Below, piece by piece: positions 43,127 to 51,223 of a stretch of DNA of 64,000 nucleotides. Within the stretch, counting starts at the first letter, position 1, and each line of letters starts with the position of its first letter. A model generated the notes under the pieces. The model searched no databases. It was not told the origin of the DNA and saw only the letters and a program-made list of their open reading frames with translations. The position numbers were made by a program, and so were the translations under genes. The stretch is from Kitasatospora cineracea (GTDB taxonomy: Bacteria; Actinomycetota; Actinomycetes; Streptomycetales; Streptomycetaceae). The stretch covers positions 62,001 to 126,000 of the forward strand of contig NZ_RJVJ01000002.1 in NCBI RefSeq assembly GCF_003751605.1, read 5' to 3'.

Positions 43127-44284
43127 TCAACGCCCGCCCTCCCCGTCCCCGAACCGCTCCGGCCGGAACGGCGTCAGGTCCGGCCCGGGGTCGGCCCCGG
43201 TGAGCTGGCGGCTGATCAGCAGCCCGGTGGCGGGCGCCAGCCCGATGCCCGCGCCCTCGTGCCCGCAGGCGTGGTAGAGCCCGGGCACCCGGGCGTCGCG
43301 GCCGAGGGCGGGCAGGTGGTCGGGCAGGTAGGGGCGGAAGCCGCGGTAGCAGCGCTGCACCTGGACGGTGCGCAGCACCGGGAAGAGCGCGGCGGCCTGG
43401 GCGGCGAGCCGGTGCAGCACCTCGGGGGCGAGGGTGCGGTCGAAGCCGACCCGTTCGCGGCTGGCGCCGATCAGCACCGGCCCGGCGGGGGTGCCCTCGA
43501 CCACGGCGGAGGACTGCAGGTCGGCCGAGCCGGAGGCGACGTCGGCGACGTAGTCGGCGGCGTAGACCTTGTGCCGGACGATCCGCGGCAGCGGTTCGGT
43601 GACCAGCACGAAGCCGCGCCGGGGCAGCACCGGCAGCCGGACCCCGGCCAGCGCGGCGAGTTCGCCGCCCCAGGTGCCGGCGGCGTTGACCACGGCGGGC
43701 GCGGCGATCTCGCGGCGTCCGGTGACCACGCCGGTGACGGCGCCGCCGGGGCCGCGCAGCAGTGCGGTGACGGCCTCGCCGAGGTACCGGTCGGCGCCGG
43801 CGGCGCGCAGCAGGTGGGCGGCGGCCAGGGCGGGCTGCACCTGGGCGTCCTGCGGGTACAGGTAGCCGCCGGGCAGGTCCTCGGCCAGGTGCGGTTCGAG
43901 GTCGCGCAGTTCGTCGGCGGCGACCGGGACGGCCTCGACGCCGGCGGCGCGCTGGGCGGCGGCGAAGCCGTGCAGCAGGTCGAGTCCGGCGGGGGCGGTG
44001 GCGACCACCAGGCCGCCCTTGGGCTCGTACTCGACGCGGTCGCCGAGTTCGGCGGCGAGTTCGCGCCACAGGCCGGCGGAGAGCAGGGCGAGGTCGAGTT
44101 CCGGGCCGGGTTCCTTGTCGGAGACCAGCAGGTTGCCCTCGCCGGCGCCGGTGGTCCCGCCGGCCACCGGCCCGCGGTCCACCACGGCGACCTTCAGGCC
44201 GGACCGGGCGGCGTAGTAGGCGCAGGCGGCGCCGACCACGCCGGCCCCGACCACCACGACGTCGTAGGGGTTTCGCTTGAGCAC
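43127..44284 (-). CDS. D-amino acid/hydroxyproline oxidase-type beta subunit (DAO fold)
   Basis: This 385-aa FAD enzyme has the N-terminal motif VVVVGAGVVGAACAYYAARSG near residue 9 and a substrate-domain end HACGHEGAGIGLAPATG, like D-amino acid oxidases, glycine/sarcosine oxidases and D-hydroxyproline dehydrogenase beta subunits. It should oxidise cis-4-hydroxy-D-proline to pyrroline-4-hydroxy-2-carboxylate. The only start is the GTG at 44284, with no ribosome site; a -10 box ends seven bases upstream, so the message is probably leaderless. Operator site 3 covers that promoter. It is first of three genes on the minus strand. Confidence 0.87.
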   Translation of the reverse strand: MLKRNPYDVVVVGAGVVGAACAYYAARSGLKVAVVDRGPVAGGTTGAGEGNLLVSDKEPGPELDLALLSAGLWRELAAELGDRVEYEPKGGLVVATAPAGLDLLHGFAAAQRAAGVEAVPVAADELRDLEPHLAEDLPGGYLYPQDAQVQPALAAAHLLRAAGADRYLGEAVTALLRGPGGAVTGVVTGRREIAAPAVVNAAGTWGGELAALAGVRLPVLPRRGFVLVTEPLPRIVRHKVYAADYVADVASGSADLQSSAVVEGTPAGPVLIGASRERVGFDRTLAPEVLHRLAAQAAALFPVLRTVQVQRCYRGFRPYLPDHLPALGRDARVPGLYHACGHEGAGIGLAPATGLLISRQLTGADPGPDLTPFRPERFGDGEGGR

Positions 44285-44287
44285 CTC

Positions 44288-44320
44288 AGTAATATGTCAC
44301 ATGGTTCGAACCCCGGGCAA
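44288..44320 (-). promoter_or_regulatory. Promoter and operator site 3 of the dehydrogenase operon
   Basis: On the minus strand ttgccc (44320-44315) and catatt (44296-44291) are 18 bases apart, and transcription would begin around the GTG at 44284. Operator site 3 (AGTAATATGTCACA, 44288-44301) covers the -10 box and matches the idealised motif at 11 of 14. Confidence 0.65.
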
Positions 44321-44401
44321 GCACCCCACCAGCACCGATCACCCCCCACCAGAAAACCCGGAAGGCCGGAAGCTTCGGAAGCCCGGAAGCCCCGGAACGC
44401 C

Positions 44402-44435
44402 GGACGGCCCCGGACCACAGGGTCCGGGGCCGTCC
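44402..44435 (-). terminator. Strong terminator of tatC
   Basis: Fifteen-base perfect arms at 44402-44416 and 44421-44435 enclose the loop acag. It follows the tatC stop (44461) and closes the conserved core from the hydroxyproline region. Confidence 0.88.
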
Positions 44436-44460
44436 ACCGCCTCGACGGGCAGTCGGCTCA

Positions 44461-45399
44461 TCAGGTGATGTCGTCGTCGATCTGGTCGCGGCGCGCGGCC
44501 GGGACCGGCGCCGGGGCCTCCACCGCCTCGACCCCGCCGACCGACTCGGCGTCCGCCACGCCCTCGACCGTCAGGTCGACGTGCGAGGCCTCCTCGTCGC
44601 TCAGCCCGGCGTCGGGGTTGCGGGCGGCCTTGCGCTTGTCGTTGAGCAGCGCGACCCCGGCCGCCAGGAAGTACAGCGCCCAGATCGGCGCGGCCAGCGC
44701 CAGCATCGACAGCGGGTCGGTGGACGGGGTGGCGAAGGCCGCGAACACCGTGATGCCCATGACCATGGCGCGCCACCAGCCGAGCAGCCGCTTGCCGCTG
44801 AGCACCCCGACCAGGTTCAGCATCACCAGGAACAGCGGCAGTTCGAAGCCCGCGCCGAACACCAGCACCATGCGGGTGATCAGGTCCAGGTAGGTCTCCA
44901 CCGGCACGATCGACTTGACGCCGTCCGCGGTGAAGCTGATCAGCATCTCCGCGGTCAGCGGCATCACCACGTACGCGAGCACCGCGCCGGCCAGGAACAG
45001 CGGGGTGCCGACCAGCAGGAACGTCACCGAGTAGCGCTTCTCGTGCTGGTGCAGGCCCGGCGAGACGAACTTCCACAGCTGGTACAGCCAGACCGGGGTG
45101 GCGGCCACCGCGCCGGCCGTGAGGCTGACCTTCAGCATCACGGTGAACGGGGTGGTCAGGCCGATGTTGGAGATCTCCGCGCAGTGCTTCAGCCCGTCCG
45201 GCAGCGTGCCGTCCGGGTTGCAGGCGGGCAGCGGCTTGATCAGGAAGTCCAGCAGGGCCTTGTGGTAGAACGCCGCGACGATCGTGAAGACGATGATCGC
45301 CAGCAGCGACTTGACCAGCCGGTTGCGCAGTTCGCGGAGATGGTCGGCGAGCGCCATCCGCCCCTCAGGGTCCTTGGCCGCCTTGGTCGTCTTGCTCAA
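44461..45399 (-). CDS. tatC: Sec-independent protein translocase TatC
   Basis: This 312-aa membrane protein has six predicted helices and the TatC signature near the N-terminus (MALADHLRELRNRLVKS), with FGAGFELPLFLVMLNLVGVL later. It binds twin-arginine signal peptides and forms the Tat core. The C-terminal 60 residues are an acidic tail. The start is a TTG at 45399, with gagg seven bases before it, giving the usual streptomycete N-terminus. It lies 61 bases from tatA. Confidence 0.95.
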   Translation of the reverse strand: MSKTTKAAKDPEGRMALADHLRELRNRLVKSLLAIIVFTIVAAFYHKALLDFLIKPLPACNPDGTLPDGLKHCAEISNIGLTTPFTVMLKVSLTAGAVAATPVWLYQLWKFVSPGLHQHEKRYSVTFLLVGTPLFLAGAVLAYVVMPLTAEMLISFTADGVKSIVPVETYLDLITRMVLVFGAGFELPLFLVMLNLVGVLSGKRLLGWWRAMVMGITVFAAFATPSTDPLSMLALAAPIWALYFLAAGVALLNDKRKAARNPDAGLSDEEASHVDLTVEGVADAESVGGVEAVEAPAPVPAARRDQIDDDIT

Positions 45400-45460
45400 C
45401 CCGGTCCTCGAATCGTGCGCTCGTCGTAGTCGGAGTGGTGCGGGAGCCCGACGTGAGTGT

Positions 45461-45730
45461 TCAGGCGGCCCGGTCGGTGCGGGACGCGCCCGGGGCGGCC
45501 TTGACCACCCGGTCCGGTTCGGCGGCGGGCCGCGCGGCCGGGGCGGGGGCGGGGGCGGCCGACGCCTGCCGGCCGGAGTCGAACTCCCGGCGCAGCGCCT
45601 TGCCCTCGCTCTTGAGGATCCGCAGCGACCGGCCCAGCGCCCGCGCCGCGTCCGGCAGCCGCTTGCCGCCGAACAGCAGCACCGCGAACACCGTGATCAG
45701 CAGCAACGAGCCGGGCGAAAGGAGACGCAT
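45461..45730 (-). CDS. tatA: Sec-independent protein translocase TatA
   Basis: This 89-aa protein has one N-terminal membrane helix (SLLLITVFAVLLFGGKRLP) with the FG hinge, an amphipathic helix (DAARALGRSLRILKSEGKAL) and an acidic/Ala-Pro tail. TatA subunits polymerise to form the Tat channel. The start is the ATG at 45730; longer frames add no plausible sequence. Confidence 0.93.
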   Translation of the reverse strand: MRLLSPGSLLLITVFAVLLFGGKRLPDAARALGRSLRILKSEGKALRREFDSGRQASAAPAPAPAARPAAEPDRVVKAAPGASRTDRAA

Positions 45731-45871
45731 CTCCGGAGCACCGCCTTCCTTGTCCGGGAGGTCCGGGAGGTCCGGGAGGCAGGGCTCCCCCTCTGCGGGC
45801 GATGGTAGCCGCTCGGAGTGTCGCCGCGGGAACCCGGTACCCAACGATCGGGTACCGGTCCTCCCCCGCTC

Positions 45872-46027
45872 TCAGCCGCCCTCGCCCGCCCGCTGCAGCG
45901 CGCCGACCGCGCCCTCCACCTCGCGGGCCAGCGCCCGGACGTCCAGCCACAGCCGCAGCGCGAGCACGCCGAGCACCAGCAGGCCCGCGGTGGAGAGCAG
46001 GACGGCCCCGACCAGGGTCCAGTTCAC
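45872..46027 (-). CDS. Small membrane protein, 51 aa
   Basis: The GTG at 46027 opens a 51-codon frame with one membrane helix (TLVGAVLLSTAGLLVLGVLA) and a charged amphipathic helix after it (DVRALAREVEGAVGALQRA). Size, single helix and place between tatA and the Zn-ribbon gene suggest a conserved gene of this locus, perhaps an accessory of Tat or the membrane. Not known to me by function. Confidence 0.65.
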   Translation of the reverse strand: MNWTLVGAVLLSTAGLLVLGVLALRLWLDVRALAREVEGAVGALQRAGEGG

Positions 46028-46039
46028 GTGCGGGCCTTC

Positions 46040-46270
46040 CTATCCGTCCATCGGCAGCAGCCGCATGGCGTGCACGCCGGCCTCGGTGAGCGCGGCGACG
46101 ATCTTCTCCCCGGCGATCTTGCGGACGACCGCTCCGCAGGCCGGGCAGGTGAAGCTGTAGAAGGTGCGCTCCTTGCTGGCGCCGAGCGCCAACCGGAACT
46201 CGGGGGCCGGGAGTTCGACCTTCTCCCGGCACTGCGAGCAGTACACCTTGAATCTGGTGCCGTCGGCCAC
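46040..46270 (-). CDS. FmdB-like zinc-ribbon protein
   Basis: This 76-aa protein has two CxxC pairs (VYCSQCREK at 9-17 and FTCPACGAV at 40-48), which bind one zinc. The GTG at 46270 is the only plausible start. It follows pafC by five bases and is probably in the same transcript. The role is unknown; small zinc ribbons here may bind RNA or protein. Confidence 0.82.
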   Translation of the reverse strand: MADGTRFKVYCSQCREKVELPAPEFRLALGASKERTFYSFTCPACGAVVRKIAGEKIVAALTEAGVHAMRLLPMDG

Positions 46271-46275
46271 GTGGT

Positions 46276-47232
46276 TCAGACCTGTCCGTCCCGGTAGTGC
46301 TCCAGCGCGGCCAGCGCGGCGGTGCGGGCCTGTTCGGCGAGCCGGGCGGGGGCGGTGATCCGGCCGTCCCGGCCCAGCCGCAGGGCCAGGGTGCGCAGGC
46401 CGGACGGCTCCGCGGAGCGCAGGGTGATCCGCAGGCCGCCGTCGGGGAGTTCCTCGGCGCTGTCGTGGGTGTAGTACTCGGCGACCCAGCGGCCGCCGGG
46501 GCCGACCTCGACCACCACCTCCGGGTCGTCGGCGGTGGGGGCGACCAGCCCGGCGGACAGGTCGCGGGGCTGCAGGCGGGGCGGGTTGGCGGGCTCGTCG
46601 AGCACCTTGATCTCGGCGATCCGGTCGAGCCGGAAGGTGCGCCGGTCCTCGGAGGTGCGGCACCAGCCCTCGAGGTAGGTGTGGCCCTCGGTGACCAGCC
46701 GGATCGGGTCGACCTCGCGCTCGGTCAGCTCACCGCGGCCGTGCGACCAGTAGCGCAGCCAGATCAGCCGGCCCTCGCTGAGCGCGCGGTCGATGTCGGC
46801 GAAGACGGTGCCCTCGGCCTCGAAGGTGACGCCGACCCGGGCCGCGGACTCGGCGCTCTCGCCGGCCGCGTCCTCGATCTTGGCGACGGCCCGGGTGAGC
46901 GCCTGCCGGTCGCGCTCGCGCAGCCCGGGCAGCCCGGCCACCGCGCGGGCGGCGACCAGCAGCGCGGTGGCCTCGTCGGCGGCCAGCCGCAGCGGCTGGG
47001 CGACGTCGTCCACGTTGTGCCACCAGATCCGCTCGCCGTCGGTGTCGATGTCGAGCAGGTCGCCGCCGCGGAAGGAGGTGCCGCACATCGGCAGCACGTT
47101 GAGGTCGCCGATCAGTTCCCGCTCGGTGATCCCGAACGCCCGTGCCACCTCGGCCACTTCGGCCCCGGGCCGCTCGCGCAGGTAGGTGACCAGCGACAGC
47201 ATCCGGCGCGTCTGGTCGATCGCATTGCTCAC
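46276..47232 (-). CDS. pafC: WYL-domain transcription activator PafC
   Basis: This 318-aa protein has an N-terminal winged helix (TRRMLSLVTYLRERPG, EVARAFGITERELIGDLNVL), a middle WYL domain near residues 140-210 (SEGRLIWLRYWSHGRGELTE) and a WCX-like C-terminus. PafB and PafC form a heterodimer that switches on RecA-independent DNA damage genes. The GTG start overlaps pafB by four bases. Confidence 0.92.
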   Translation of the reverse strand: MSNAIDQTRRMLSLVTYLRERPGAEVAEVARAFGITERELIGDLNVLPMCGTSFRGGDLLDIDTDGERIWWHNVDDVAQPLRLAADEATALLVAARAVAGLPGLRERDRQALTRAVAKIEDAAGESAESAARVGVTFEAEGTVFADIDRALSEGRLIWLRYWSHGRGELTEREVDPIRLVTEGHTYLEGWCRTSEDRRTFRLDRIAEIKVLDEPANPPRLQPRDLSAGLVAPTADDPEVVVEVGPGGRWVAEYYTHDSAEELPDGGLRITLRSAEPSGLRTLALRLGRDGRITAPARLAEQARTAALAALEHYRDGQV

Positions 47233-48203
47233 TGGGAAACCTCCGCGAGGCCGGCGACGGCGCGCAGCCGGTCGATGACGTCGGCCCGCAGGTCCTCGGG
47301 GCCGATCACGATGACGTCGGGGCCGTACTCGGCCAGATCGGCGCCCAGGCCGTTGCCGTACGGGATGTCCAGCTCGTCCCAGTCGGCGTCCACCGGCCGG
47401 GTCTCCAGGGCGCGCTGGCGCACCGGGTAGGCGGCGCCGGAGCGCACCTTGACGGTGGCGACCGCGGTGGCGCCCTCGCCGGCGAACCGGGCGACCACGG
47501 CCCGGACGTCCACGTGCTCGGGCACCTCGCCGGTGAACGCGCCGGCCCGGGAGCGGACCTTGCCGGTGATCCGGGAGAGCCGGAACACCCGGGCCGAGCC
47601 GCGGTCGCGGTCGTAGCCGGCCAGGTACCAGTGGCCGCGCCAGCACTCCAGCGCCCAGGGCTCCACCGAGCGCGGCCCGGCGGTGGCGGCGCCGGCCTTG
47701 CGGTAGTCGAAGGTGACCGGGCGGCGGTCCCGGGCGGCGGTGAGCAGCGGCTCGAACGCGGCCTCCCGGCCGGGGATCCGCGGCTCCAGCGCGCCGTGCT
47801 CGCGCTCCTCGGCGAACGGGACGCCGGCCGCGCGCAGCTTCTGCAGCGCGCCGCTGGCGGCGCCGGACATCTTGGCCTGCTGCCAGACCCGGGCGGCCAG
47901 CGCCAGCGCGGCGGCCTCCTCCGCGTCCAGCGCGATCTCCGGGAGGCGGTTGCGGTCGCGGCGGGCGAGGTAGCCGACCTCGCCGTCGAGCGCGTTCTCG
48001 TCCACGTCGATGATCAGGCCGAGTTCCCGCAGGTCGTCCTTGTCGCGCTCGAACATCCGGTTGAAGGCGTCCTCGGAGCCCTGCTGCCAGGCCTCCCGGT
48101 ACGCCTCGACGGACTCGCGCAGCTCTTTCTTGGAGAGCGGACGCCGGGTGTTCATCAGGCACAGGGCTAGGTTCATCAGCCGCTCTGCCTTGGCGATCGC
48201 CAT
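47229..48203 (-). CDS. pafB: WYL-domain transcription activator PafB
   Basis: This 324-aa protein has an N-terminal winged helix (AERLMNLALCLMNTRRPLSK, DLRELGLIIDVDENA) and a WYL core (RDRRPVTFDYRKAG, HWYLAGYDRDRGSARVFRL). It pairs with PafC. The start is the ATG at 48203. The operon pafB-pafC continues into the Zn-ribbon, small membrane protein and tat genes. Confidence 0.92.
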   Translation of the reverse strand: MAIAKAERLMNLALCLMNTRRPLSKKELRESVEAYREAWQQGSEDAFNRMFERDKDDLRELGLIIDVDENALDGEVGYLARRDRNRLPEIALDAEEAAALALAARVWQQAKMSGAASGALQKLRAAGVPFAEEREHGALEPRIPGREAAFEPLLTAARDRRPVTFDYRKAGAATAGPRSVEPWALECWRGHWYLAGYDRDRGSARVFRLSRITGKVRSRAGAFTGEVPEHVDVRAVVARFAGEGATAVATVKVRSGAAYPVRQRALETRPVDADWDELDIPYGNGLGADLAEYGPDVIVIGPEDLRADVIDRLRAVAGLAEVSQ

Positions 48204-48271
48204 CGCTGACCCTTCCTCCGATCGGGGGTGACCTGCCTGACCGTACCGGTACGGGCACGTTCAGAGAAAGC

Positions 48272-48305
48272 CGCACCCCCGGCTCCTGGCGGAACCGGGG
48301 GTGCG
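48272..48305 (-). terminator. Terminator of the single-domain FKBP gene
   Basis: Eleven-base perfect arms at 48272-48282 and 48295-48305 follow the FKBP stop (48321) and lie upstream of pafB. Confidence 0.75.
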
Positions 48306-48320
48306 CGGGTGCGTCCGAGG

Positions 48321-48692
48321 TCAGACGCCCAGCAGGTCCACCACGAAGATCAGGGTGGAGCCGGCCGGGATGAGCGGGCTCGGCGACTGGTTGCCGTACG
48401 CCAGGTGCGGCGGGATGACCAGCTCGCGGCGGCCGCCGACGCGCATGCCCTCGACGCCCTGGTCCCAGCCCTTGATGACCCGGCCGCCGCCCAGCGGGAA
48501 GCGGAAGGTCTGGCCGCGGTTCCAGGAGGCGTCGAACTCCTCGCCGGAGGCGAAGGTGACACCCACGTAGTGGACCTCGACGACCGCGCCGGCCTTGGCC
48601 TCGGCGCCGTCGCCGACCACGATGTCGCGGATCTGGAGCTCGGTCGGGGCGTCGCCGCCCGGGAAGTCGATCTCCGGCTTGGTCAGGCTCAC
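48321..48692 (-). CDS. FKBP-type peptidyl-prolyl isomerase, cytosolic
   Basis: This 123-aa single FKBP domain has VEVHYVGVTFASGEEFDASW, VIKGWDQGVEGMRVGGRREL (the hydrophobic active pocket Trp and Ile) and IPAGSTLIFVVDLLGV. It catalyses cis/trans isomerisation of Xaa-Pro bonds, and would be cytosolic as no signal sequence is present. The start is a GTG at 48692. It is first of three FKBP-type genes in a row. Confidence 0.93.
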   Translation of the reverse strand: MSLTKPEIDFPGGDAPTELQIRDIVVGDGAEAKAGAVVEVHYVGVTFASGEEFDASWNRGQTFRFPLGGGRVIKGWDQGVEGMRVGGRRELVIPPHLAYGNQSPSPLIPAGSTLIFVVDLLGV

Positions 48693-48751
48693 GATTGCTC
48701 TTCTCGTTCGGTTGCGTGAACGGGACTCATCCTAGGCGCACCCGGGGTGCG

Positions 48752-50029
48752 TCAGCCGTCGCTGCCGCCGACCCCGGCGTCCAGGATGTCGACCACGAAC
48801 ACCAGGGTGGAGTTGGCCGGGATGCTCTCGCTGGCCTGGTCCTTGTAGCCCAGCGAGGCGGGGATGACCAGTTCGACCCGGCTGCCGATGTTCTGGCCGA
48901 CGATGCCCTTGTCCCAGCCCTCGATGACGCTGCCGGCGCCGGTGGTGAAGGTGAACGCCTGCCCGCGGTCGAGCGAGGAGTCGAACTTCTTGCCGTCCTT
49001 GTACAGCGCGCCGGTGTACTGGACCAGCACCTTCTCGCCGGACTCGATCTTGCGGCCCTTGCCCTGGATCAGGACGTGGCTCTTCAGCTCGGTCGGGTCG
49101 GCCGCGCCCTTGACCGGGGTGATCTCGGCGGGCTTGGTGCCGTTGTCCTTGACCTGCGGGAAGTCCGCGGGCGGCGCGGTCACGTCACCGGAGAGCACCG
49201 CGCCCGGGGCGGTGGCCTGCCGGATGTCCAGCACGAAGACCAGGCTGTCGGTGCCGGCGATGCCCAGCTGGGTGTTGCCCTGCGCGCCGAACGCGGCCCC
49301 GGGCGGGGCGACCACCATCAGCCGGCTGCCGGCCTTGTGGCCCTCGACGGCGTTGTCCAGCGCGGGGATCAGCGACCCGCCGCCGGCCTGGTACAGCTGC
49401 GGCTTGCCGTTCTGCTCCCCGTACGAGCCGGGGATCTCCTTGCCGGTCTGCCAGTCCATCGCCGTGTAGTCGACGGAGACCCAGTTGCCCTTCTCGACCT
49501 TCGCGCCGCTGCCCGCGGACAGCTCCTTGACCACGAACGTCCCGTCCGGGGCGTCCTTGGGCAGCGTGATGGTCGCCTTGGAGCCGAAGTCTCCGGCGAC
49601 CGTCGGCAGCACCTTGGCGCTGTCCTTGATCGGCGGCACCGGCGCCTGGGTCGGGGCCGAGGCGCTGGGGCTGGCCGAGGCCGAGTCCGCCTTCGCGGTC
49701 GGCTTGCTGTCGTCCTTGTTGACGTAGTACATCGTCACCCCGGACGCGACCAGCAGCACCGCCAGGACCGAGCCCAGGATCACCCCGAGCCGGCCCACCC
49801 CGCCCGGGTCCTCGTCGTAACCCGCCTCGGAGAGCGGCACCTTGCGCTGGTTGGACGCGAAGACCTGCGGTGCCTGCTCGGTCTTGGCATCGGGACTGGC
49901 GGGGGCGGTGGGCGGGGCCCAGCCCGCCTGGGTCAGCATCTCGGCGGGGACGACGATCGACTCGCGGTCCACCGAAGGCTTGTTCCCGGTGTTGTCGGCC
50001 TCGCCCGGGCTCGACGCTTTCTCAGACAT
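48752..50029 (-). CDS. Membrane-anchored protein with two FKBP domains
   Basis: This 425-aa protein has a cytosolic N-terminus of about 80 residues, a membrane helix near residues 84-103 (VILGSVLAVLLVASGVTMYY), then a Ser/Ala/Pro linker and two FKBP domains outside the cell. The second domain keeps the active core (VIEGWDKGIVGQNIGSRVEL); the first (LIPALDNAVEGHKAGSRLMV) has lost the GWD core and is probably a binding or structural domain. It likely helps fold exported proteins. Confidence 0.88.
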   Translation of the reverse strand: MSEKASSPGEADNTGNKPSVDRESIVVPAEMLTQAGWAPPTAPASPDAKTEQAPQVFASNQRKVPLSEAGYDEDPGGVGRLGVILGSVLAVLLVASGVTMYYVNKDDSKPTAKADSASASPSASAPTQAPVPPIKDSAKVLPTVAGDFGSKATITLPKDAPDGTFVVKELSAGSGAKVEKGNWVSVDYTAMDWQTGKEIPGSYGEQNGKPQLYQAGGGSLIPALDNAVEGHKAGSRLMVVAPPGAAFGAQGNTQLGIAGTDSLVFVLDIRQATAPGAVLSGDVTAPPADFPQVKDNGTKPAEITPVKGAADPTELKSHVLIQGKGRKIESGEKVLVQYTGALYKDGKKFDSSLDRGQAFTFTTGAGSVIEGWDKGIVGQNIGSRVELVIPASLGYKDQASESIPANSTLVFVVDILDAGVGGSDG

Positions 50030-50142
50030 GACTCCCCATTCGACTCGCCCGACGACGCGTGTACCACTGGTGCGGGGCAGCAGTATGTCAGGTCGGCATG
50101 AGAGCGGGTCAGCCCGGTCCGCGCCCCGCTGTCAGGCGGTTC

Positions 50143-51141
50143 TCAGACGGCTTCCAGGATGTCGATCACGAACACCAGCGTGGAGTTCGCCGGGATCGCC
50201 CCGCTGGCCTGGTCGCCGTAGCCCAGCGACGGCGGGACGACCAGCAGCACCCGGCTGCCGACGTTTTTGCCGACCAGCCCCTGGTCCCAGCCCTTGATCA
50301 GGCTGCCGGTGCCGACCTGCAGGGCCTGCGCGCCGCCGTGGTTCCACGAGGAGTCGAACTGCTTGCCGTCCGACCAGGTCACGCCGGTGTACTGGACCAC
50401 CAGGGTCTGCCCGCTCTTCACCTCCGGGCCGGTGCCCTTGACCAGCACGTACTGCTGCAGGTCGGTGGGCGGCTGCTGGCCGGAGGGGACGGTGATGGTC
50501 GGCGCGGCCTTGCCGTTGTCCTTCACCTGCGGGGCGCCTGCGGGCGGCTGGGTGAGGTCGCCGGGGACGGTGGTGTCCTGCGGCACCGCGCTCATCACGT
50601 CCAGCACGAACACCACGGTGTCGTCCTTGCCGACGCCCAGCGCGCTGGAGCCCTGGCTGCCGAACCCGGCGGCCGGCGGGGCCACCACCAGCACCCGGCT
50701 GCCGGTCTTCTTCCCCACCACGCTCTGGTCGAAGGCGGGCACCAGCTGCCCGCTGCCCGGCTGGTAGAGCTGCGGCTTGCCGCCGGAGTCGTAGGAGCTG
50801 GACAGGTCCTTGCCGCTGGTCCAGTCCTTGACCGTGTAGTTGACGGTCACCCAGTCGTTCTTGTTGACCACCGCCCCGGAGCCCTCGCTCACGGTGCTCA
50901 CCACGAACTGCCCGGACGGCTGCTGCCCGGCGGGCAGCGTGATCGTCGCCTTCGAGCCGAACTCGCCGGAGACCTCCGGCATCGGCGAGGCGGACGCCAC
51001 CGGGCTCGGCACCTGCGCCGCGGACGCCGAGGAGGCCGCCGGCGTCGTCGCGGCGGACTTGCCGGAGCCGCCCGAACTGCTGCACCCGGCGAGCAGCGCG
51101 ACGGTCAGGGGAACGGTGAGCAGGCAGGCGGTTCGACGCAT
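50143..51141 (-). CDS. Lipoprotein with two FKBP domains
   Basis: This 332-aa protein has a lipobox (LLAGC, Cys near residue 20) and two FKBP domains. The second keeps GWDQGLVGKNVGSRVLLVV; the first (LVPAFDQSVVGKKTGSRVLVV) has lost the GWD core, as in its neighbour. The two double-domain proteins are paralogues. It should be fixed to the outer face of the membrane. Confidence 0.88.
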   Translation of the reverse strand: MRRTACLLTVPLTVALLAGCSSSGGSGKSAATTPAASSASAAQVPSPVASASPMPEVSGEFGSKATITLPAGQQPSGQFVVSTVSEGSGAVVNKNDWVTVNYTVKDWTSGKDLSSSYDSGGKPQLYQPGSGQLVPAFDQSVVGKKTGSRVLVVAPPAAGFGSQGSSALGVGKDDTVVFVLDVMSAVPQDTTVPGDLTQPPAGAPQVKDNGKAAPTITVPSGQQPPTDLQQYVLVKGTGPEVKSGQTLVVQYTGVTWSDGKQFDSSWNHGGAQALQVGTGSLIKGWDQGLVGKNVGSRVLLVVPPSLGYGDQASGAIPANSTLVFVIDILEAV

Positions 51142-51167
51142 GGCGTCAGCCTATGACCCGATTCGTC

Positions 51168-51206
51168 CGGTCCGTCGGAGGCGCTCGGCGCGCCCCCGAC
51201 GGACCG
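51168..51206 (-). terminator. Terminator after pafA
   Basis: Eleven-base perfect arms at 51168-51178 and 51196-51206 lie between the pafA stop and the lipoprotein start. Confidence 0.65.
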
Positions 51207-51223
51207 TCACCGGGCCGGCCCGG

